The position numbers were made by a program, and so were the translations under genes. This document shows, piece after piece, positions 23,501-33,200 of a DNA stretch of 64,000 bases. Numbering within the stretch: position 1 is the first letter of the stretch; every line of letters begins with the position of its first letter. The notes beneath the pieces were generated by a model. It was not told where the DNA came from, searched no databases, and saw nothing but the letters and a program-made list of their open reading frames with translations. Source of the stretch: Vesta saturnalis (Eukaryota > Arthropoda > Insecta > Coleoptera > Lampyridae); assembly GCA_036346205.1 (NCBI GenBank), contig JARFJB010001987.1, positions 767,501 to 831,500 on the forward strand. The letters run 5' to 3'.

Positions 23501-26121
23501 TGTTAACCATTTTCTGTCAGCTACCAAAACAGCTGCTCGTAAAATAGGCTTTTTGTACAGATCTAAGCACTACTTTACTTCTCGACAACTCCTTCTGCTG
23601 TATAAGACCCAAATTCGGCCTCATCTGGAATATAATTCTCACCTCTGGGTTAGTGCTCCCCAATACGCTCTCGATATCGTTGATCGTATTCAAAAGAGAG
23701 CGATTAGGTTTATAAATGACCCGTCCTTAACTTCTCACATACAGTCCCTTGAGTATAGAAGGATGGTTTCAGTTCTTTCTTTGCATTATCGTTATTACAA
23801 CGGCTATTGTGCTGCTGAATTATATTCTTTGATACCATCTCGGGCTATCTTTGCGAGAAACACTCGGTTCGCTCATTCACATCATCAGTATGCAGTACAA
23901 ATCTCCACTTGTCGTACCAAACGGGTGCAGTCCACATTTTTCTACACGGCTTCTAAACTCTGGAATGATCTCCCTAGTTCCTGCTTTCCTCTCACTTATG
24001 ATATGAGAAAATTTAAGGTAGCTGTTCATAGGCATCTATTGACAATTCATTGTCCCTCTATCCATCCTCCTAAGTGTTCCTGAGTGCTTTAGCATGACAG
24101 GCCAAATTTAGCCTGTTCAGGTACACAATCATAAAAAAAAAAGTTACTTTGGTATGTGTGAATCCTTGCGATATTGCAGACTCACATTTCATTAATATAA
24201 GTAATTTGATTGTAATATCATTACATTTAGAATTTACATCAGTTCTACATACATAAAGATAAAATTTACATCGATTAGGAATCATAAAAGTTCTTTAAAT
24301 CAAAAACCGGCAAAAACCCAATTTTCGTCTGGAAGGGCATTTTGCCTATTGAATATAGGTTAAAAGAGGCCACACTTAACGGAGGTTTATGGAAGCACGA
24401 TTGAAGGCTTAAAGCAGGCCCTTAAAGGAATACGATGGAATTCCTCGCGAACAAAAACTGCGCTGTTGCACAACTGCAGGGTCCACAAAGCTCGCGTTGT
24501 TCAAATCATTATTGCAAACTGTGCCTTTACCGAATTACCACATTCACCCTACAGCTCTCATTTAACACCATGCGACTTCCCTAACTACAAACAACTGAAA
24601 GAACATCTCATTTAATGCGCAAACAAATAAATGTTTTTATTAAATAAAACGGCTGAGGATTAAGTGTGTTAGCGTAGATGGTAGTTACATGAAAAAATAA
24701 ATTTTGTATTAGTCTTTTTTTGACAGCTAGGTAGAAAACTACTTACAGTCTGATCAAAACCTCCCACAGATATATTGCTTTGTTTTCTGAAAATACTGCA
24801 ATCGCGGCATATCTAATATTCAAGCATGAAAAAAAAATTTTCCTTAGGTCGCACAATCTTAATTGATCGATGGATACTGCTTTTCGTGCGTTCAGATTAA
24901 GATCAAAATGATCATCTAAATCAATAGCGTTTTACTAAAGTACAATACCATGTATACATAAAGCTAACAACACAGCGAAAATAGGATGGAGAGAATATCG
25001 TTGCGTGTGGAAATTGATTCAGCCAAGCACTCTTTTCTAGGTACCAAAAAAATCTTAAAACTAATTTTCGGGGTGCCACAAATTCTGTACAAGATACCAC
25101 AAAATTGCAAAAAGCTGAAAGAAAATTCACAAATAAATAACAAAAACAAACTTACTATACAAACTGTTTATTCATCAAGCAAAATAATAGTCCAGAAGTG
25201 AGCCATTAAATTAAATTTGCAGGTTACCCGAGACTTACGAAAAAAAATCAATTCACATAACGTAATCTTGCAGCAAGACGAAACAGTTTGACAATAGGCT
25301 TGTGGATAATTAAATATCGTAATTTAGTTTATTAAATTCGCACCAAATAAGAGATTTAAATTGGTCGGAAATAAACAATATTTATCACCAAAATTTGTTC
25401 CAAAGTGACTATACTGTGTATAACGCATGAATCGTACACTAAGGTAACAATAGCGGTATATTTGTCTGCTTCCGCTAATAAAATAATTGCTTGAGCCAGA
25501 AACAGAAAATTTGCTTTTATGAAGCGTATAAATGTAATCAAGTAGTTAGTCTGCACATCAGACTGGTAGTATTAGAAAATGAACTACCAAACTAATGTAC
25601 ATATAACAATATAGCCGTCGCAATACACTCTGAAATGTGTGCGAATATGCAACTATATGTGTATACACAATTTAAATTACAGGTATACGAAATAATAGAT
25701 GCACGATAGTGTACATAAAACATAAAAACTCAGTAATTTACCAAATGTCCGGCCAAACAGACAAACGGTACTAACAGTGGCGCATCGAACTGTAGTATAT
25801 AGGATATCGCAATAAAGTATATGACAAGCCGATGTTACATAAATTATTTTAAGTTCATAAGTCCACAAATATTACACATTCTGTATTATAAGTGTGTTGT
25901 AATTGTGGTTTCATATTAGTTGAGTTAATCAGCTTATTTCCACAGTTTTTGCTTTTTGAGCACGACGTTTCGGAAATGGACTCTGCTTTCGTCATCAGAC
26001 TTAGTCCTGATTTTTTCCCAAGCACTTGACTACTCTCAGATTTGAACTTGGTACCTTTCTCTTACTATCCTGACACCTTTACCGCTGAGCCACTGAGTAA
26101 TCCATATATTTTCTTAAACTT

Positions 26122-26177
<56 letters not shown>

Positions 26178-27222
26178 TGAAATCCATGAGTTTCATTTTC
26201 ACACTAGCTTGGCTTATTGGATTGGGTACCTCCCCGTGTGGGTAGGTTTCCTGTATACACTTGTCGTGAAAGTGTTGTCATTCCTGTGTACAAGTACATC
26301 CAGGAATAGCAGTTTTTGTTCCGACTCAAATTCCATTGTGAACTTTATGGAGGGTGCGCGGTTATTTAGATGATCTAGGAATTCATCTAAACGACAGTTG
26401 AACGAGAACGAAGTGAAGGTTCTGGACCAAGGCCTGTACTATGGGATAACAACGAGCTATATTCCTAAAGTAGATTTAATAACCGCAGTTGAAGAAACAG
26501 CTATGAAATTAGATCTTGAAGAAGCCGAAGAATACAGAAGTAAGGTTAGATAAGTCTTAGATTCATCTAGGCGAACTGAACCTAACCTCTCTAACCTAGA
26601 AAGCGGTCATTTCCGTGAAGAATATCCCATCGATCAAAATTCTCCCGGCAGACAAAGGAAACGCGACTGAGGTAATGGATAAGGACACTTACAACTGTAG
26701 AATCCAAAAACTAGTAGGCGAGGGCGAGTACAAACAAATTCCAACACCCCACACCATCAATCGAAACGCGGATATACCGGACGCTACCAGAGAACTAGAT
26801 TTACCCCACACTACAACAAACCTCCGCATATGTACGGCCTACCAACGATTTCATAAGCAATTTCTCTGAAACCAATTGTAAGCTCGATAAATTCACCTTG
26901 TTGCCCAGTAGCACACTATCTGCTAGACATCATCACACCCTTATCGGGAAAAACCGAGTCTATGGTCAATAATACGCAACACTTCGTGGAAACCATCAGA
27001 AACTTCCAACCAAACCACGAAGAAATACTGGTAAGCTTCGACATCGTGAGCCTAGTCACAAATGTGCCCACCGATAAGGCACGCAACTCTCGGTAAACAC
27101 AATTATAGAACTTCTGACAATATGCATTAGAACTACATATTTCCAGGTAGAAGAAAATTGTACCAACAAGAGTTTGGGATGGCGATGGGTTCACCACTAT
27201 CACCCATAGTAAGCAATATATC

Positions 27223-27270
<48 letters not shown>

Positions 27271-30200
27271 AAGACTGTGAAGACCAAGCCATATCCGAAT
27301 TCACGGAGAAACCAAGGATGTGGTTTAGATACGTGGACGATACGTTCGTAGTTTGGCAACACGGCAAGCATAAGCTAGATGAATTCCTAGATCATCTAAA
27401 TAGCCGATCACCCTCCATAAAATTCACAATGGAATTGGAGTCGGAACAAAAACTGCCATTCCTGGATATACTTGTGTACAGGAATGACAACACTTTCACG
27501 ACAAGTAAATACAGAAAACCTACCCACACGGGAAGGTACCTACACTACAACTCCAATCACCACAAATACGTGAAGTTACGCGTGGCAAAATACATGTACG
27601 ATAGAGCAAAAACAATATGCTCAAAACAAGACGACCTGAACAAAAAAAAAGAAAATATCGCTAAAACACACAAAGAAAATGGCTACCCCGATCTAACACC
27701 TAACCTATACAGGGAAAGGGTAACCGGAAAAGAAGTACCTAAATATACAGCGATAATACCATATATGCAAGGTACCTCAAACAAAATACGAAGGATAGGC
27801 AGCAAATACAAGATACGCACTGCTTTCAAATCAACCAGAACGCTCCGGGGAATACTAACCAGAACCAAACCATACAATGAGGACCAGAATTCCAAGAATT
27901 CTGTATACAACCTACCATGCGAATGGGCAGAGCATAACAGGAGTGAGCAGTAGACCACTCAAAGTGAGAACAAGAACGTCTGCAAGGGCGAAACAAAGAA
28001 ATGAAGAATCGCCGAACATATCTGGACCGAAGACCACCGCATCCAACGGAATAACATACAGATAGTAGCAAAGGGCGAGAATACAACTCGTCGGATACTC
28101 AAAGAACATCGCCCAGCACAAAGTTCAATAAGCTAAGCTGGTGTGGAAATGAAACCCATGTGGATTCCAATAATGCGCGAAGAGTTCTAAAAATTCTATT
28201 GAATTACTCAGTGGCTCAGCGGTAAAAGTGTCAGTCTAGTAAGTGAAAGGTAACAAGGAAAAATGTATGAATCTGTTTGTAAATACAATTTTAGTAGTAG
28301 GTGCCTTATTAGTTGCTCGGTGATCTGCTAGTCAGTCAATTTCAAAATTAAGTAAGGCGAAATTAACTGAATGCGAAAGGTAGAACTATTGTGCGTTGTT
28401 AGTATTGGTGATACACCACAAGAAGCACCTCAATGTTTTGCGAACTGCATCCTGATCGTCCCGCAATTTCACAAATCGTGGTAAGTAGAACAAAGAAGAA
28501 ATTTAGAGAATATGGTCACCTTAGATATTTAAGTAAAACAGTACGACCTCGTAACAGAACGGAGATGCTTTGTTATCCATAGAAGAAAAGCCCGTGTAAT
28601 TGTCACAAGCGGTTCTCACTTTCAATAGGAGTAAGTCCACAATTCATTGCATACTTCAAAATGCAAAATATCATCCATATAAGGTTTGTCTAGTACAATA
28701 ATTAAGCGAAGACGATTTTGACCAACGAAATTAATTTTGCGAACTAATGCAGAATTTATGCCATATACATCCCAGTTTTATAAAAAAGGATAGTTTTTCG
28801 GACAAAACAACCTTCTGTCTGAATGATATAGTTAACAGACAAAATTGTTGGTACTGGGCTAAAGATAATCCGTATTGGATGATGGAGGTGCATACACAGA
28901 ATCCTCAAAAAATGAATGTGTGGTGTGGTATCATTGATGGAAACATTTTAGATCCATACTTCTTTGAAGATACATTCACTGGTGAGATATATCTTGAATT
29001 TCGTCAGTGTGATCTTATTTCAGCCCTTATGATTCTTTATCCACATCTAGAAGGAGCAGATCTTCCAAGTGACCAATTGTACTTCCAACAAGACGGCGCA
29101 CCACCCAATTATTCAGCAACTGTTCGTGCTTACCTGAATGGAAATTTTCCTAAACGGCATACTACTACTTTTTCTGGTGTTTTGAAAAGCAAAGTTTACG
29201 TCAACAAACCCAAGAATATCGACAATTTAAAAGACAGAATTCGACAATTATGGACAATGTACAGAAAGTTTATTTATCGCCTTGGTTATTGTCAAGTTGT
29301 GCATGGAGGTCGTTTTGAACATTTCATTTAGTTTTGTATTGTTAAATTCAGTTTAATACAACTTTATTAAAAGTAAAGAAAATGAAATCCGTAAAAAATT
29401 TAAATAATTAAAAAAACAAATGAGGATAGGTACATATGAAATGTGTATACAATTTCCCGTAAAATCCAAAAACGTCATAATAGAGCGGTGGGGAGGCGTT
29501 TAAAAAAAATATGATTGTGTAAAAAAATTTGAAACGACGGCGTAGTGATCACAAAAGCGAACACTGATCCTACTGCCACGATGTATAAATTACAAACTAG
29601 TTTCTTTACAGCTGATGAATGAGTGGCAAGAATTTCACCAAAGGTGACAAAAGATGTGCCGAGAGTCTAAGATGAAGAAAGTAACAATAAAGAAACAAAA
29701 AACAATGCCAAGAGTAGAAAATTGTGTGCCACAAAGCTGTTTTACGAAAGAGGGCGAAAGACAATTTCCAATACTGTTAGTGGTGTAATACATTTTCTGC
29801 AGAAAAACAATATCGTAACTTCCTTGTAATACTTTTTTCGACTCTGTGTCAAACCTCCGCCGATCCCACTGACACACGACGTCAAAATCACAAACTAGAA
29901 TTCTAGTATGTTAATTAATCTTTCTAAAGTATGGAGAATTAAAAGCAACACTATGCTTATCTCTTACTTACCATCTGATGCTTAGATGTTCAACTTTCAC
30001 AATTTTAACAATATAATTAGGGATATGTCATCTTTGCTTGTTTTGTTAGAACGTAAACAGATACTTTCTTACCCTACACAAATCCTAAATTATTTAACCG
30101 TGCAACTTCAAACATGCGCCATAACATAGCTAATTCGTAAAAGTAAAAATATCAAGTAAATTAAAAAAAATTACCACTAATAAAGGTTTATAATCAGTAG

Positions 30201-33200
30201 TAGCATCAAGTAACACAGTTGTTTTCCAAGCATCCGTTGCACGTACAGCCATATCAATCTGTACCATCGTCTCTGCTCTTTTCCGCATTATAAATCCTTC
30301 CGTAATATAATTAGAAACGAATAGATGCAAAGAACATGACACTCTGCAACAAATAAAATTAAAACAATTCAAGGCATTTCGAAACCATACCCTTGATTTA
30401 ATTTAAGAATTTGCTCAATTTCCTCAATGAAACACATCAACGGTATGAAGATAAATGTAATATTATTTGCTTCAGGTGTACAAACCAACACTTTTTCCCT
30501 ACCACTTCTTAACGCTGGAACATCTTTTGAGTTACTACTCATCGTCAGTGCACTTAATGATCCCTCAAATTTAAACACAGTCTTCTTTTTTCTAAAAACT
30601 TAAATAAGTGTTACATTTTAAACACTTAACTACAAACATTTGCTGTTTTCTGCGTGAGAAGTAGCTGGATATATCATTTGGATTACTAAAATTATCAACT
30701 AATTGCGATTCGTTAGAGATGTTTTGTATATCCAAGTAATCGTTAAGTAAAAGTTGCAGCTACAACATAATTTTAAATTTGGCTTTCTGTTCTTGCTTAA
30801 ATTTACTTACGACAGATTGGACTTGAGCCCAGTATACAGATAAGTCATACGATTTAATATTCAATGCGTGGGCTTCCGTCGCCCTTTCTAAGTGCTTTAA
30901 CAGAATGCTGTGTGCCGCGCCTACTTCCTTAAATTGCTCAAATAAAGTCAACATTAATTCTAACAAGGCGTTTTGCTTAGTATGTTTAGTATCACTTCCA
31001 CTTTGAATGGCGCTATAGTCGTTAATGTAAATTGTTGTACGCTGAATAATATTCAAAAGCTCGCTTTGCATTTCAAGCTTGAGTTTCTACAAAATTTTAA
31101 AACATTTACAATATCGGCAATTGGATTCACGAAAGAAGGCGGTTACGTCACTACAATGACGTAACTCTCTTCTTTTGTGAATTATGTAATACAACCATAC
31201 ATCAACAGCAAATGGTAGTTTATCAAGTAATGTTAAGCATTTCACAAGTATCCCCATAAACTTAGATGAATCCGCTTCAGGATCGGTTACCTCCAAATCT
31301 TCCTCTATGTCAAATTCTTTATTCTTTAAAGCAGATCTGGATCAGGAAGAAATTTAAATTAGATTGACTAGTTTAATACAACTTACATTGAAGGTTCAAG
31401 TATGTTTCTTCTAACCGCTGATCTTTGGCGAGATGAGACTCGTAACTCAATACTTCGTTGAAGTGGGGAATTAAATAACCCTTCCTTACCTGAACCTTGA
31501 CGACGAAGTACTAGGGCGTTTTGGGCAGTTTTTACATACAAATGTTGCCTTAGTTCACTGACCAATTGTAAATGTAAATGCTAAAAAGACAGACTATTAC
31601 AAAACGAGGTATACACATAATACAAAATAAATGTATAAATGTCCATTATATCAACATAAGTATCATATTGTATAATTTAGACAAATTGAACTTCATTTAA
31701 TTATTTAACTGTTAAGCTTTATTAGATTAATTAACCACGCCTTTTCACTGCTTCCTCTACGGTATATTATTTTAAAATTACAAATACTGACAGATGGTCA
31801 ATGACCTCCAACATACCCGTAACCGACATTTAAAGGTCAATGACTGCTTGCCCACAATGGTCACTGACGGTTAGAGTGCCAGATACCTTGAAACTTGCGT
31901 TAGAACTGGCTCCGTATCTGAGAATTCAGATAATTTGAACTTTGATATGCAGTACGGCCGGTCTTGTTTTTACCAAACTTTCTTTTCATTTTATTAAAAC
32001 TGTAAGATTGATTAACCTTTAGTTTAGTTTGATAAACAGGATCGCGTAACGGTGCTAAATCGATAATTAAAAACTAACGATACAAAAATACAAATTCAAA
32101 ATTTTAAACCGGAAGTTAATTATTTTCATAATTTTGGCAATAACAATATTTGTTAAAAGTTGGGTTGACAACTGCCACGTGTCTAACCTCCCACGTCACA
32201 TCAAATTGGAAGAAGTTAGTTAGCTCGTCTATTAACTCAAACAGCCTTGAGACCGCAGAGTAGATAGCGTGGGTGTTTTGAAGCGTTGATAAAGAACAAA
32301 TAGATGGTTAGGTTAGTTAGAAAGCAAGAATAAAAATTGTAGACAGAAAGATAGGGAGAACAGACAAGAAGTAGGCGCAACAAGCTTCAAAGAAAGAAAA
32401 GATAAATTATTATTTCTTGAGAGAGCCCCTGTAAAGTTTGAACCGGGGAAGCAACAGGAATAGCAAATAAACCACAGTTCCCGAAACAAAATAAATTTCC
32501 CAACAATTAATGCTATGAAACAGTGAAACTTCGTAATTAACATTCATCTTCAAAACGAAGACTAAACAGTCCATATAATTTACGCTTAATATTTATTATA
32601 ATTGGACGTTGATTACGTTTTCCCAAAGACTAGATAAGTTATGCATGCACACCAACCATGCATTCATTTTCCTAGAAAACAAAGCTACGTATAACCATGA
32701 AACAGTAATTAACATACATTTTCAATATTAATACTGACGAGGGCAAGTCGCGAGATTTTACTTGTACTAAGATCAACTTTTAAATTTATAAATAACAACC
32801 AAAGAACGTAATACCCTCTCTGGTCCGTTGAAAGATCTTTCAGACGTAAACCTGAAAAGGAAGATTTCATACATATATAACCAGTAATATTTTAATTCGG
32901 AAAGATAACAATCCAACTTGCCTTTCGTTTCACAATAGTCAAACACAAACTCCCATTAATAATTATAGCTTCAATTATCTAAATAATCGGAGACGTTTGT
33001 TTAGTTCACTATATTAATCCTAGCATGCATGTAAGTACGAGTAACTAATCAAGTAAAATTAAATCCTAATGATATGAGCACTCTTATCCATAATACAAGA
33101 ATATTTGTACTCAGAACTAACAACCATGAATTTAAAATCACACGGTATCCCGAGCTAACGTTTGACCTAAATACATAAATAATACGACATATACAACCGG

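Larger units (their letters stand above)
22249..24277. mobile_element. tRNA-containing retroposon, copy 2, with internal inversion and nested LINE
   Basis: The 12-bp TSD GGAATCATAAAA flanks this insertion. The left part (22249 to about 22470) is one repeat unit in minus orientation. The right part continues in plus orientation as tRNA-like, tail, then leader. LINE copy B interrupts it between AATATTAG (ending about 22635) and TTACTTTGGTATGTG (about 24146). Removing the LINE leaves about 0.5 kb. The unit order (tail followed by leader) is a circular permutation of copy 1 at 5491-5861. The inversion resembles twin-primed insertion (inference). Confidence 0.65.
15899..30174 (-). other. Sec8 intron 10 (14.3 kb, transposon-filled)
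   Basis: The donor is GTAATT after KPLLV, and the acceptor ends TTATAG before SAITAEKCIKEW. It contains the hAT element, split mariner, tRNA-containing retroposon, LINE copy B, Penelope-like element and mariner-like relic listed separately. No unlisted coding exon was seen in it. Confidence 0.85.

Noticed and set aside
27683..28121. Several minus-strand ORFs over the Penelope-like element
   Set aside because: Antisense of the RT/GIY-YIG region.
31087..31200. Sec8-like ORF tail VWLYYIIHKRREL
   Set aside because: It is read-through into intron 6. The GT donor after FAVD and acceptor before KLKLEMQ restore the family sequence.
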